64,000 nt of DNA from an uncultured Bacteroidota bacterium (GCA_903829015.1 CAIKOJ010000180.1:1-64000), one strand, 5' to 3'; counted from the stretch's first letter, positions 18,979 to 28,712 are shown. Notes: generated by a model not told the origin, from the letters alone. Numbers and translations are program-made.

Positions 18979-19683
18979 TTGAAGAAACTAGTTATCATAC
19001 CAACCTATAACGAAAAGGAGAATATTGAAAATATTGCCCGCAAGGTATTTTCCCTGCCCGGCGATTACCATCTCCTTGTGGTAGATGATGGCTCGCCCGA
19101 CGGTACAGGCGCAATAGTAAAAGGGCTACAGCAGGAATTTTCAGGTAAGCTGCACATAATTGAGCGCAGCGGTAAGCAGGGTCTTGGCACTGCCTACATT
19201 GCAGGTTTTAAATGGGCTTTGCAGCGCGACTATGAATATATCTTTGAAATGGATGCCGATTTTTCTCACAATCCGGAAGACCTCAATCGGTTGTACCAGG
19301 CTTGTGTCAACGGTGCCGACGTAGCCGTAGGTTCCCGCTATGTAAAAGGCGGCGATGTGGTCGACTGGCCTTGGGAGCGCATACTCATCTCAAAAGGTGG
19401 GGCCCTCTATACCAAAATGATTCTCTGGATGCCGGTTAACGATCCTACTGCAGGCTTTATCTGTTACACCCGCAAAGTATTAAGCACCATTCCGCTCGAC
19501 GAAGTACACTTTATTGGTTACGCCTTCCAGATCGAAATGAAGTACCGTGCCTGGAAACTGAAATTCAAAATTGCCGAAGTGCCTATCTCCTTCAAAGACC
19601 GCAAAGACGGCGCTTCTAAAATGAGCCGCGGCATAGTTAAAGAAGCTATGTACGGCGTTTGGAAGATGAGAGGGTTTAAGTAA
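18979..19683 (+). CDS. Polyprenol monophosphomannose synthase-like GT2 glycosyltransferase
   Basis: TTG start; VIIPTYNEKENIENIARKV, VVDDGSPDGTG, EMDADFSHNPEDL. Confidence 0.9.
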   Translation: MKKLVIIPTYNEKENIENIARKVFSLPGDYHLLVVDDGSPDGTGAIVKGLQQEFSGKLHIIERSGKQGLGTAYIAGFKWALQRDYEYIFEMDADFSHNPEDLNRLYQACVNGADVAVGSRYVKGGDVVDWPWERILISKGGALYTKMILWMPVNDPTAGFICYTRKVLSTIPLDEVHFIGYAFQIEMKYRAWKLKFKIAEVPISFKDRKDGASKMSRGIVKEAMYGVWKMRGFK

Positions 19684-19734
19684 GCCGGCTGATAAGTTAT
19701 ATTCACAGTTATTTACGAATTTTTCCCCTATCCC

Positions 19735-19982
19735 ACTGATGCCATGGGCATCAAAGCTTTGTAGCCTAACACGTCGAAAATGAGAAAAGTACCGATTTAT
19801 CGGAGCAACTCACGCTTGAAATATTTCCTGCATTATTTCCATAATTTTAATTTAAACTACTGATGCCATGTGCATCAAAGCATTGTAGCCTAACACGTCG
19901 AAAATGAGGAAAGCACCGATTTATCAGTGCAACTCACCCTTGAAATTTTTCCTGCATTATTTCCAAACTTTTATCTTAATCA
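19735..19982. repeat. Tandem duplication, period 124 bp
   Basis: ACTGATGCCATGGGCATCAAAGCTTTGTAGCCTAACACGTCGAAAATGAG at 19735 recurs at 19859 with few mismatches through CTGCATTATTTCC. Confidence 0.9.
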
Positions 19983-20050
19983 GATCCCACTCTGTCAAAA
20001 ATTTCATCAAAACAGTTTGTTTTTGTAATAATATAAGTAGTTTCGAATTG

Positions 20051-20149
20051 TTATTGGATTTAATTTTCATTTTGCATGCTGGCAGCTAAATACTCACTAT
20101 AAATAACGAGGGTAAGGAAATCACAAACAAGAAATTTGTAAAGAATTAA
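20051..20149 (+). pseudogene. Relic of a T9SS C-terminal sorting domain
   Basis: Frame ending at TAA 20147: LHAGS*ILTINNEGKEITNKKFVKN*, matching LQTGNYILTLYNEGKEIANKKIVKN* at the end of the 24474..26165 protein; internal TAA at 20087. Confidence 0.75.
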
Positions 20150-20161
20150 ATAATCTGAAGT

Positions 20162-20192
20162 ACCCTGCAAGATTAACCACAGGGTGCTTTTT
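20162..20192 (+). terminator. Terminator hairpin after T9SS relic
   Basis: ACCCTG...CAGGGT then GCTTTTTAA. Confidence 0.6.
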
Positions 20193-20204
20193 AACTTTAT
20201 AGTT

Positions 20205-21578
20205 ATGAAAAAAGAAATTATTCTCCCGTTTATAACGGCTCTTGTTTTTTGTTCCTCGGTTTCGTTTGCACAACGAATAACTACTGTCGCAGGCAGCAGC
20301 GTATTCGGGTATGCGGGTGATGGAGGCGCTGCGACAGCTGCTAATTTTTACAATGTGGATTGTGTTGCCGTAGACCCCAAAGGGAGGATTTTCATTAGCG
20401 ACCGTGATGCCATGGCATTCAGCATTATTAGAATGATAGACACCAACGGTATTGTTCACACTTTTGCCGGCACAGGTGTTACAGGCTTCAGTGGCGATCG
20501 AGGGTCAGCAACGGCTGCACAAATCGATTTTCCATATGGCATAGCATTTGATAAGAAAGGCAATGTTTATTTCGTTGATGGAACCAACAAAAGAATTAGA
20601 AAAATAGATACATCTGGCGTTATTACCACGTTTGCAGGTACGGGTTCTTCAATTGTTAGCGGTGATGGAGGCCCTGCTACAATGGCAGGATTAGGGGCAG
20701 GCAGAGGAATCTGTTCAGACTCGGTAGGGAATATTTATTTTTCAGCCAGTTCGTACATTCGAAAAATAGATACTTTGGGAATTATTACAAAAATAGCTGG
20801 CACTGGAGTAGCAGGATATGGTGGGGATGGTGGGATGGCTGATACTGCGAAAATAGGTGGGGTTGATCAGATTGCGTTTGACAAATTCGGTAATTTATTT
20901 ATTTCGGATCTACAACGTGTCAGAAAAATAAGTACGTCAGGTATTATTTCAACAATTGCTGGTACCGGTGTAAGAGGTTTTAGTGGAGATGGAGGCTCCG
21001 CAACAGCATGCAAATTGGCTGAACCTGTAGGTGTTTTCCCAGACGATTTTGGTAATTTATATATCAGTGAAGCTACCAATCATAGAATTCGTAAAGTAAA
21101 TAACGCAGGAATAATCACAACTATTGCCGGCAGTGGTGCTACGGGTACTGGGATGGGAGGTTACGGCGGTGATGGTGGGCCGGCTACAGCAGCTAAATTG
21201 AGTGGTCCGGATGAGATATGGTTAACGAAGAATAGATACCTCTACATCGCTGATCATTTTAACTATCGTATCCGACGGATTGACCTCAAAGACACTGTCT
21301 TTGTAAACAGTGTCAGCGAACTTGCTGCTCAGGCAGAAGATGTACAGGTATACCCTAACCCCAGCAATTCAGGCAATGTGTTTGTGAACATGACAACAAC
21401 AACCGGAAGTGAGCCTGCACAACTTGTAATAACGGATATAGCTGGTACGGTGGTAAAAGAGTGTGCAATAAAAACCAACACAGAAACCGAACTGAAGCTG
21501 CAACTACCGGCTGGGCTATACTTTATAAATGCCAGTGCCGGAAACAAACGGTGGGTCAAAAAAGTAGTGGTGGAGTAA
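20205..21578 (+). CDS. NHL-repeat secreted protein with T9SS type A sorting domain
   Basis: Repeats of GxSGDGGxATAAxL..GNLYISDxxNxRIRKV..GIITTIAGTG; C-term VYPNPSNSGNVFVNM...GLYFINASAGNKRWVKKVVVE. Confidence 0.9.
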   Translation: MKKEIILPFITALVFCSSVSFAQRITTVAGSSVFGYAGDGGAATAANFYNVDCVAVDPKGRIFISDRDAMAFSIIRMIDTNGIVHTFAGTGVTGFSGDRGSATAAQIDFPYGIAFDKKGNVYFVDGTNKRIRKIDTSGVITTFAGTGSSIVSGDGGPATMAGLGAGRGICSDSVGNIYFSASSYIRKIDTLGIITKIAGTGVAGYGGDGGMADTAKIGGVDQIAFDKFGNLFISDLQRVRKISTSGIISTIAGTGVRGFSGDGGSATACKLAEPVGVFPDDFGNLYISEATNHRIRKVNNAGIITTIAGSGATGTGMGGYGGDGGPATAAKLSGPDEIWLTKNRYLYIADHFNYRIRRIDLKDTVFVNSVSELAAQAEDVQVYPNPSNSGNVFVNMTTTTGSEPAQLVITDIAGTVVKECAIKTNTETELKLQLPAGLYFINASAGNKRWVKKVVVE

Positions 21579-21604
21579 TGAGCAATTCCCCTATATTAGT
21601 TTTT

Positions 21605-21640
21605 AAATAAGCTGCACCTTACCCGGTGTAGCTTATTTTA
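21605..21640 (+). terminator. Rho-independent terminator
   Basis: AATAAGCTGCACC-TTACCC-GGTGTAGCTTATTTT. Confidence 0.75.
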
Positions 21641-21706
21641 TTTATCTGGTCATTCAATTTTATTTGTTTGCCTATCCCGCCCACTTTCCCTCTCCCAATA
21701 ACAATT

Positions 21707-21826
21707 CAACCAATCAACTACTCAACTACTCAACTACTCATCCACTCAACCACTCATCCACTCAACTACTCAACTACTCATCCACTCAACCAATCAACTA
21801 CTCAACTACTCAACCAATCAACCACC
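21707..21826. repeat. Octamer tandem array, 15 units of CA(A/T)C(T/C)A(C/A)T
   Basis: caaccaat caactact x3 catccact caaccact catccact caactact x2 catccact caaccaat caactact x2 caaccaat caaccacc. Confidence 0.95.
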
Positions 21827-22404
21827 CCCGGTCCCTCCGAGAACAGCAGATCAAGAATGCTCAGATCAGGTACAAAGCCTATCCGGTCCTCAAATACCTG
21901 GTAATATTTTTTGAATGCTGGCGCGTATTTTTTTAATGCGCGCAGGTCAGTTACCTCATCACCGTATTCTTTCAGATACACACTCGTTTCTTCAGTTGTA
22001 AAGCCCGGTTTCAGCTGCCGCAACACCCATTGCATCCCCGCCCGGTTAAAATCCAGGAGGCGCGTAAATTCCTGTTCATACAATCGCTTTAGTTCAGGCT
22101 CATAATGCTCAAAGTACGGACTGCGTTTATACACCGACACGAGGGTGCGCCAGTGTTGCACTTGCCAGTGTTCCGCATTATGTATCAGCACCTCCGCCAT
22201 TGGGGTGTGTTGGTTTCTACCATTCACCAGCGGCACGGTAAGCAGTATGCTGTTGTTGGCTCCGCTGATACGGTACCTGTTGCGGTAGCTCATTTTATCA
22301 AAATGCTCTGCTGTATCCAGTATTACCTTGTCTGCCTGCAATACTTGCATCCACCAGCCAATATTCGGAAAAGTGAGAAAAGAAGAAACTACCGTCATTA
22401 CCAC
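21802..22404 (-). CDS. WbqC family protein
   Basis: FPNIGWWMQVLQADKVILDTAEHFDKMSYRNRYRI, LTVPLVNGR, WQVQHWRTLVSVYKRSPYFEHY. Confidence 0.9.
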   Translation of the reverse strand: MVMTVVSSFLTFPNIGWWMQVLQADKVILDTAEHFDKMSYRNRYRISGANNSILLTVPLVNGRNQHTPMAEVLIHNAEHWQVQHWRTLVSVYKRSPYFEHYEPELKRLYEQEFTRLLDFNRAGMQWVLRQLKPGFTTEETSVYLKEYGDEVTDLRALKKYAPAFKKYYQVFEDRIGFVPDLSILDLLFSEGPGVVDWLSS

Positions 22405-22592
22405 AAAAATAGAAAAAGGGATGTAATAGCCGGACTATTCCGTAACTCATGGTAAAATATGCCGGAATAGAAACTGCGCTCATTACAGTCTGGGCGGCTG
22501 TAAATGTTTATACTGTGCTAATTTCTTGCTTCGTGTTCCGGTAGTAGACGGATACCCCTTAAATGAGATTATATTTGCAAAAACTGTTGCAA

Positions 22593-24098
22593 ATGGGTCG
22601 CCGGCTGGCTGTATTTTTTCTGGTTGTATTGTTTTCTGTTCGGGCCCTTGCTATAGAGGCTACCGTATCACATACCGTTTTTTATATGCCGGGTGTCGCC
22701 GAGAATGGCAAATTCATTCCCGGCATCGACCTCTATTGGCAGGTAAACCCCGCAACCCTCTATTACTCTACCATGTCCGACAACATGATCGTTGCCAATA
22801 TCAAAGCAGATATTACGTTCACCAACGATGCCGGCACTTTCATCCACGACAGGTACATCATGCAAACGGTACCACGTGCAACCATTGAAGAATTAAAGCA
22901 GCAAACAATATTGGAGCTGCGCAAATACAAAATGACCACAGGCCCGGTAAAAATGAAACTAGTCCTTACCGATATGGCCGATTCCGTTAAGCGGTTCACC
23001 TTTACCGACAGTTTTTTTGTCGCCCCCGCCCCCGACTCTGTCTTTTTCAGTGGTATCCAGTTGCTCGATACTTCTTTTGTATCAAATGCTGCAACCAAAT
23101 TTTCTAAAAACGGAAAGCAGCAAGTTCCGTTCTGTGCCAACTTCCTCGATGATGGTATGAACTCACTAAAGTATTACGCCGAGCTGTATGGCTCCGATAA
23201 ATTGCTTCCTGCATCATTCCCGCTCGTACGCAAAATGGTGATCTCAAAAAGCGAGACAAGTGGATTCTGGCATGGCTTTCAGAAGACGGATACCATCACT
23301 ACACCTTCGGCCATCTCTAGTCTTACAGGTAATTTCGACATTGCCCCACTCCCTTCCGGAAATTACTATTTGAGGTTAACACTCGAGACTATTAAAAATC
23401 AACCACTCGCACAAACTACTTTGTTTTTTCAGCGGCTCAACAAACATCCTGTTATATCAGAGGATACAGCTAAGAAGACAGCCGTTTCTGACACCGGTAT
23501 AGAAAATGTAACTGTAGTGAACCTGTCAAAAACTTTCCTGGCAAAATATAGTCTGGGGCAGGTGCGCGCAATCCTTAAAATGCTGCTGCCCTTTAGCGAT
23601 AACGAAGCTACCCGCACCATCAACGGCTTCCTCAAAAAGCCTGATGAGATGTACATGCGTTACTACATTTACAACTACTTCGCGGCCATCAATAAAAAAG
23701 ACCCTACTCATGCATGGAAAGAATTTTCACAGAAAATATCGGTTGTCAATAAGCTATACAATACGCACAATACCCCCGGTTACGAAACAGATCGTGGCTT
23801 TATGTACTTGCGCTACGGAGCACCTACAGAGGTTATTACTGTGGAGAACGAACAGGGTGCTCAGCCATATGAGATCTGGCAATACAATATGCTCACCCAA
23901 ACCGATCAAAAGGACGTGCCAAATGCATTGTTTTTGTTTTACAAGCCCAACCAGATGGTCGGTGATTTCAAACTGCTGCACACCACAATCACAGGTGAGC
24001 GTCAGGACAATCAGTGGCGAAATAGTTTGTACATAGGTACCAATGTGAGCGGTAATATCCGCGATTCAAGAGCCGAACAATACATCGGCAATAAGTAA
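22593..24098 (+). CDS. GWxTD domain-containing protein
   Basis: DRGFMYLRYGAPTEVITVENEQGAQPYEIWQYN; a TATATTTG -7 box inside the longer ORF supports start at 22593 (MGRRLAVFFLVV). Confidence 0.85.
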   Translation: MGRRLAVFFLVVLFSVRALAIEATVSHTVFYMPGVAENGKFIPGIDLYWQVNPATLYYSTMSDNMIVANIKADITFTNDAGTFIHDRYIMQTVPRATIEELKQQTILELRKYKMTTGPVKMKLVLTDMADSVKRFTFTDSFFVAPAPDSVFFSGIQLLDTSFVSNAATKFSKNGKQQVPFCANFLDDGMNSLKYYAELYGSDKLLPASFPLVRKMVISKSETSGFWHGFQKTDTITTPSAISSLTGNFDIAPLPSGNYYLRLTLETIKNQPLAQTTLFFQRLNKHPVISEDTAKKTAVSDTGIENVTVVNLSKTFLAKYSLGQVRAILKMLLPFSDNEATRTINGFLKKPDEMYMRYYIYNYFAAINKKDPTHAWKEFSQKISVVNKLYNTHNTPGYETDRGFMYLRYGAPTEVITVENEQGAQPYEIWQYNMLTQTDQKDVPNALFLFYKPNQMVGDFKLLHTTITGERQDNQWRNSLYIGTNVSGNIRDSRAEQYIGNK

Positions 24099-24473
24099 TG
24101 TCAAATTGGCTTCAATTCCGTACAAAAATCAAGAGATGCCCAGATGGGGGGTGTATAGAACGTCTTGTGCCGTAGTGGTTGCTATCGCGCAGAAATTGTG
24201 ATTCGTTAGTAGGCTATCGCTATGTCTTGTGACTCGGTACACTGATATCTTCCTTGCAGAAATTTCCGAAAACAGTTTGTTTTTAAAAATAATTTAAGTA
24301 GATTCGTAAAACAAACTCCCTTCTCATATGATTACATGCACTGTTCAATTCCTTTTTGCGCTCCGAAAACGGTAAACCCATTAATCCCTCACAACGACTT
24401 TCGGAAAAAATTCTTAACTTTAAAAATAGTCGCATGAAAAAAAAACATCATTTTAAAACTATGCCTTAGCATA

Positions 24474-26165
24474 GTGTCGATTTCAATTATGGCAGAAGTA
24501 TCTTTTGCGCAAGTCCTCGTTGGAGGACCAACAAATCCAGATCTGCTTTGGTTTTCAACACCAGGTACAATAAACGGCATCAATACAGCACTCATAGATT
24601 ATCCTGGTACAGCTGCATCGAGCGGACAATTGGGTGCATGCGCATATGGCGCAAGACCAGGTACTTTTGGTGCCACCAATGGTGGAGTAGTCCTTACTGA
24701 TTTTGGTTCTGGTTTTACTATCAACATTCCGTACCCGGCAGCAAGTGGAACCAGCATGTATTCTGTGCCTGATGTGATCATAGGTGATAACATTCAGTAT
24801 AAAGGTCAGTACATTATGGCGGTAGGATTTGTTAACGGCGCAGGCAACGTGCAGATTGACTACTACGATATTGCCTACATAGCACCGGGTATTTTTACAG
24901 CTACCTACCACAGCAACACTGTCGTTCCGCTGGGCTGGTACGTATGCCACGGTACAGTGCATTTGGACGTTATAGCCGAGCATGACAACATTTACCTCGG
25001 CAGGCCAATTTGCAATCGTTTTTTTGTAACTTTTGATGTGGCATTTGGTCCGTTCTTAGGCACGTTTGATGTTTATGCCGCAGAGGGGAGTCTCTCAACT
25101 TACGGGCTCATCAGTGCCGTAACAGATGTTACCACTGCCGCCACACACCCTATAGATAACTGGGAACCTGATGTAGCAGCTATAGAATATACTATTGGCG
25201 GCGTAAATTATGATGTAGCACGGATAACCTGGGTGTCGCAGGGCAATGATGGTGTGTTTGAAGTAAACTGGGCACCTGCACTTGGTTTGTTCGGTGGCGG
25301 CATCATTGCCTATGCCCCAGGCGGTACAGACTATTATTATGCGCCACGTATTGATGCAGATGACGACTACACCACAAACTTTCTTGCCTCAAAATCAAAT
25401 TATAAAACAGTATTCATTCACAAGTTTGGAGGAATCCAAAGAATAGAATCTCACGACGATGGCCCAGGTGGTTTCCTGAATGTGCCTTCCAATTGGGTTG
25501 ATTTACAAACTTATGATGTAACATACGCCCCCGTACCTTACTTACATTATTCTCCTGCGGTAGCATATGGAACAAATGGCCCAGTTAGTGTGCAATTCAT
25601 GGTTACGGAAGGATTGTATGAATCCTCGGCAACAAATTCCGATTTTTTTCTCTTGACTCCAATTGATGAAACTAATCCAACTACTGTATCAACAGATCCT
25701 TTCCCAAGTGTTTTACAGTCTTATTTTAAGACAAATACTAGTTCCATTTTGTCGTCAGCTTCCGAATATGCAAATGCGGTCAGTACACCAGTGAATGAAA
25801 TATCAGGCGCATCGCTGGTGGCTTGGACATCTTTGAACGCAGGGAATTATGAAATAAGTTATAAACGTTGCGCATACTCAAGTTCATCTACGCACGGTTA
25901 TGCGTATAGAAATAGTAAAAATGTAACATCCTCGGTCGACGGCGAAATAAATATTGTACCCAACCCCGCTACCAATTCTATTACTATCACAAATGCCGCA
26001 GGCAGGTATTGTATTAAGAATGTGCTGGGGCAAATAGTTTTGGATGGCAATATAACTGCCGGCCAGCAGGTGGCTGATATATCTGGTTTGCAGACAGGTA
26101 ATTATATACTTACGTTATACAATGAAGGTAAGGAAATAGCAAACAAAAAAATCGTGAAAAATTAA
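24474..26165 (+). CDS. Secreted protein with T9SS sorting domain; signal peptide out of frame owing to A9 tract at 24437-24445
   Basis: C-term INIVPNPATNSITITNAAGRYCIKNVLGQIVLDGNI...NYILTLYNEGKEIANKKIVKN; removing one A gives MKKNIILKLCLSIVSISIMAEVSFAQ in frame. Confidence 0.85.
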   Translation: MSISIMAEVSFAQVLVGGPTNPDLLWFSTPGTINGINTALIDYPGTAASSGQLGACAYGARPGTFGATNGGVVLTDFGSGFTINIPYPAASGTSMYSVPDVIIGDNIQYKGQYIMAVGFVNGAGNVQIDYYDIAYIAPGIFTATYHSNTVVPLGWYVCHGTVHLDVIAEHDNIYLGRPICNRFFVTFDVAFGPFLGTFDVYAAEGSLSTYGLISAVTDVTTAATHPIDNWEPDVAAIEYTIGGVNYDVARITWVSQGNDGVFEVNWAPALGLFGGGIIAYAPGGTDYYYAPRIDADDDYTTNFLASKSNYKTVFIHKFGGIQRIESHDDGPGGFLNVPSNWVDLQTYDVTYAPVPYLHYSPAVAYGTNGPVSVQFMVTEGLYESSATNSDFFLLTPIDETNPTTVSTDPFPSVLQSYFKTNTSSILSSASEYANAVSTPVNEISGASLVAWTSLNAGNYEISYKRCAYSSSSTHGYAYRNSKNVTSSVDGEINIVPNPATNSITITNAAGRYCIKNVLGQIVLDGNITAGQQVADISGLQTGNYILTLYNEGKEIANKKIVKN

Positions 26166-26172
26166 TTAACAT

Positions 26173-26208
26173 AAAGCCGCCCAGTAATGGTAGTTACAGG
26201 GCGGCTTT
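26173..26208 (+). terminator. Rho-independent terminator
   Basis: AAAGCCGCCC...GGGCGGCTTT. Confidence 0.8.
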
Positions 26209-26221
26209 CAATTTCATTTTT

Positions 26222-27601
26222 ATGTCAAGAACCTTAATGATCATTTTTTTAATAGCCGATCTATGCAGTTGTGAAACTTCATTTGCTCAGCGCATAACTA
26301 CTGCGGTCGGTAACGGTATTTTTGGCTTTGCGGGAGACGGTGGGCAAGCCACGGTTGCTAGTTTGTATGCTCCCGAGGCTATTGCAATTGATGCCAAAGG
26401 AAGGATGTTTATTACCGACAGAGATGCCACACCGCTGACCTATAGTTCCGTTAGAATGATAGATACCAATGGCGTCATTCGCACGTTTGCAGGCACTGGG
26501 GTTGTAGGGTTTAGTGGAGATAGCGGACAAGCAACTGCAGCGCAGTTGAATTTTCCACACGGTATCACTGCTGATAAAAAAGGCAATCTGTATATTATGG
26601 ACGGAGGCAACAGGAGGATAAGAAAAGTAGATACCAACGGTATCATTACAACATTCGCAGGCAACGGGTCAATGACAGTTTCCGGCGATGGTGGTCCAGC
26701 TACGGCTGCCGGGCTGGGTTCTGGTAGCGGATTATGTGCAGATTCGGTAGGCAATATTTATATTGGTGCAGGCTTTTTCATTCGCAAAATAGATACACAA
26801 GGAATAATTACGAAAGTTGCAGGTACGGGCGTATCCGGATTCAGCGGTGATGGCGGTAAAGCAGATACATCGAAAATCGGAGGCTATAACCAAATTGCTT
26901 TTGACAAAAACGGAAATTTGTACTTTACGGATGTGCAAAGGATCAGGAGAATAAATTCTAGTGGATTTATATCAACTATTGCCGGCACCGGTATTAGTGG
27001 TTACAGTGGCGACGGTGGTCCGGCGACGGCAAGCAAGCTAAATGGTCCCCAAGGAGTATTTCCTGACGATTTCGGCAATCTATATATCAGTGAAGCTACC
27101 AATCACAGAATACGTAAAGTGAATGTTGCAGGTATAATCAGTACTATTGCCGGCAGTGGTGCAACTGGAACTGGCTCAGGAGGGTATGGTGGCGATGGTG
27201 GCCCCGGAACTGCCGCACGGTTAAGTTCCCCATTTAGCATATGGATTGATAAGAACAGGTACTTATACATTGCCGACCATTCAAATTCCCGCGTTCGCAG
27301 AATAGACCTCAAAGATACCGTCTTTGTAAACGGTGTAAACGAACTTACAACTCAGGCAGAAGATATGCAGGTGTACCCTAACCCCAGCAATACAGGCAAT
27401 GTGTTTGTGAACATGACAACAACAACCGGTAGTGAGCCTGCACAACTGCTAATAACCGACATTGCCGGTACGGTGGTAAAAGAGTGTGCAATAAAAACAA
27501 ATACAGAAACTGAATTGCAATTGCAACTGCCCGCCGGGCTGTATTTTATAAATGCCAGTGCCGGAAACAAACGGTGGGTTAAAAAAGTAATGGTGGAGTA
27601 A
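26222..27601 (+). CDS. NHL-repeat secreted protein with T9SS sorting domain, paralogue of 20205..21578
   Basis: Same repeat architecture; nearly identical C-terminal domain at DNA level. Confidence 0.9.
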   Translation: MSRTLMIIFLIADLCSCETSFAQRITTAVGNGIFGFAGDGGQATVASLYAPEAIAIDAKGRMFITDRDATPLTYSSVRMIDTNGVIRTFAGTGVVGFSGDSGQATAAQLNFPHGITADKKGNLYIMDGGNRRIRKVDTNGIITTFAGNGSMTVSGDGGPATAAGLGSGSGLCADSVGNIYIGAGFFIRKIDTQGIITKVAGTGVSGFSGDGGKADTSKIGGYNQIAFDKNGNLYFTDVQRIRRINSSGFISTIAGTGISGYSGDGGPATASKLNGPQGVFPDDFGNLYISEATNHRIRKVNVAGIISTIAGSGATGTGSGGYGGDGGPGTAARLSSPFSIWIDKNRYLYIADHSNSRVRRIDLKDTVFVNGVNELTTQAEDMQVYPNPSNTGNVFVNMTTTTGSEPAQLLITDIAGTVVKECAIKTNTETELQLQLPAGLYFINASAGNKRWVKKVMVE

Positions 27602-27630
27602 TGAGTAATTCCCCAATATGTATTTTTTAA

Positions 27631-27660
27631 AAAGCTGCACCCGGCCGCGTGCAGCTTTTT
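27631..27660 (+). terminator. Rho-independent terminator
   Basis: AAAGCTGCAC-CCGGCCGC-GTGCAGCTTTTT. Confidence 0.85.
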
Positions 27661-27707
27661 AAATATTGCATGGTTAGTGATTTTTAACCAACCGTTCGTT
27701 ATTCAAT

Positions 27708-28712
27708 CTACATCACAAGTTCCTTGCCGTGCTTAGAATCTGTCCATACATTTTCCACGTCCCACACTATTCTGTCTTTCAACTCGTGTTTTCTTTCAGG
27801 GCAGTCAGCCAGTGCGCATAGCTTGCACTGATAATTTTTGCACCCGTCTATATGTATGAATAACTCTACTTGATGGTCCCAGTGTTGTTTTATAAGGTCT
27901 TCCATTCTATGGATCTCTTTGTCGGCATCGGCCACGCTGTAAAACCAGGGCAGTGTCATATGTGCATCCACATGCATCATACTGCCATATTCAATTACCC
28001 TCAGGTTATGAAGGTCTACCCATTGAGGTTCCCGTTTTTCCTGCAGCAGACCTATCACTTTATTCAGCAGCTTCATATCCATTTCGTCCATGATCCCCGA
28101 AACTGATCTTCTGATCACCCTATATCCGGTGAACATAATGATCATGGCAAAACAAAGTGCCACTATGCTATCCAGCCACAAATATTTGTTGTGTGTAAAG
28201 TAGATAAGTCCCAGGCCGGTAAGAATTGCAATGGTCGAATAGGCATCGGTTTGCAAGTGCTTTCCTGCCGAAATAAGGACCAGTGAATTGTGTTTTTCTC
28301 CCGATTTTTCGGCATACACGCCTGCCAGATAATTGATCCCTCCGGCCGCTGCAACAATAAGCAAGCCAGTATCCAGCCTTTCCAATTCGTGTGGTACTAT
28401 CAGGTGCTGTATTGCCTCATATACGATCACAACCCCGGCTACCATTATCAGGGTTCCTTCCACAGCAGAAGACAGGAATTCTGCCTTCCCATGTCCGTAG
28501 GGGTGGTTGGTGTCTCTTGGCCGCGATGCTAGTATAATACTATACAATCCCAGAAATCCCGCCGACATATTCACTATACCCTCCAGAGCATCAGTAAGCA
28601 CCGTCACAGAATGAGTAATGTACCATGCGAGCATTTTGCCCAGAAAAAGCACTATTGAGAGGAAGGCAATATTTCTCTGGATGCTGATTGGCTTCATAAT
28701 TACGAATGCCAA
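27708..28712 (-). CDS. Cation diffusion facilitator (CDF) family transporter
   Basis: LTDALEGIVNMSAGFLGLYSIILASRPRDTNHPYGHGKAEFLSSAVEG; C-terminal Cys-rich tail. Confidence 0.95.
   Translation of the reverse strand: MAFVIMKPISIQRNIAFLSIVLFLGKMLAWYITHSVTVLTDALEGIVNMSAGFLGLYSIILASRPRDTNHPYGHGKAEFLSSAVEGTLIMVAGVVIVYEAIQHLIVPHELERLDTGLLIVAAAGGINYLAGVYAEKSGEKHNSLVLISAGKHLQTDAYSTIAILTGLGLIYFTHNKYLWLDSIVALCFAMIIMFTGYRVIRRSVSGIMDEMDMKLLNKVIGLLQEKREPQWVDLHNLRVIEYGSMMHVDAHMTLPWFYSVADADKEIHRMEDLIKQHWDHQVELFIHIDGCKNYQCKLCALADCPERKHELKDRIVWDVENVWTDSKHGKELVM

Noticed and set aside
21664-21936. ORFs 21664..21936 and 21668..21904 (NYSTTHPLNHSSTQLLN)
   Set aside because: Translation of the octamer satellite and antisense of wbqC; not a real repeat protein.
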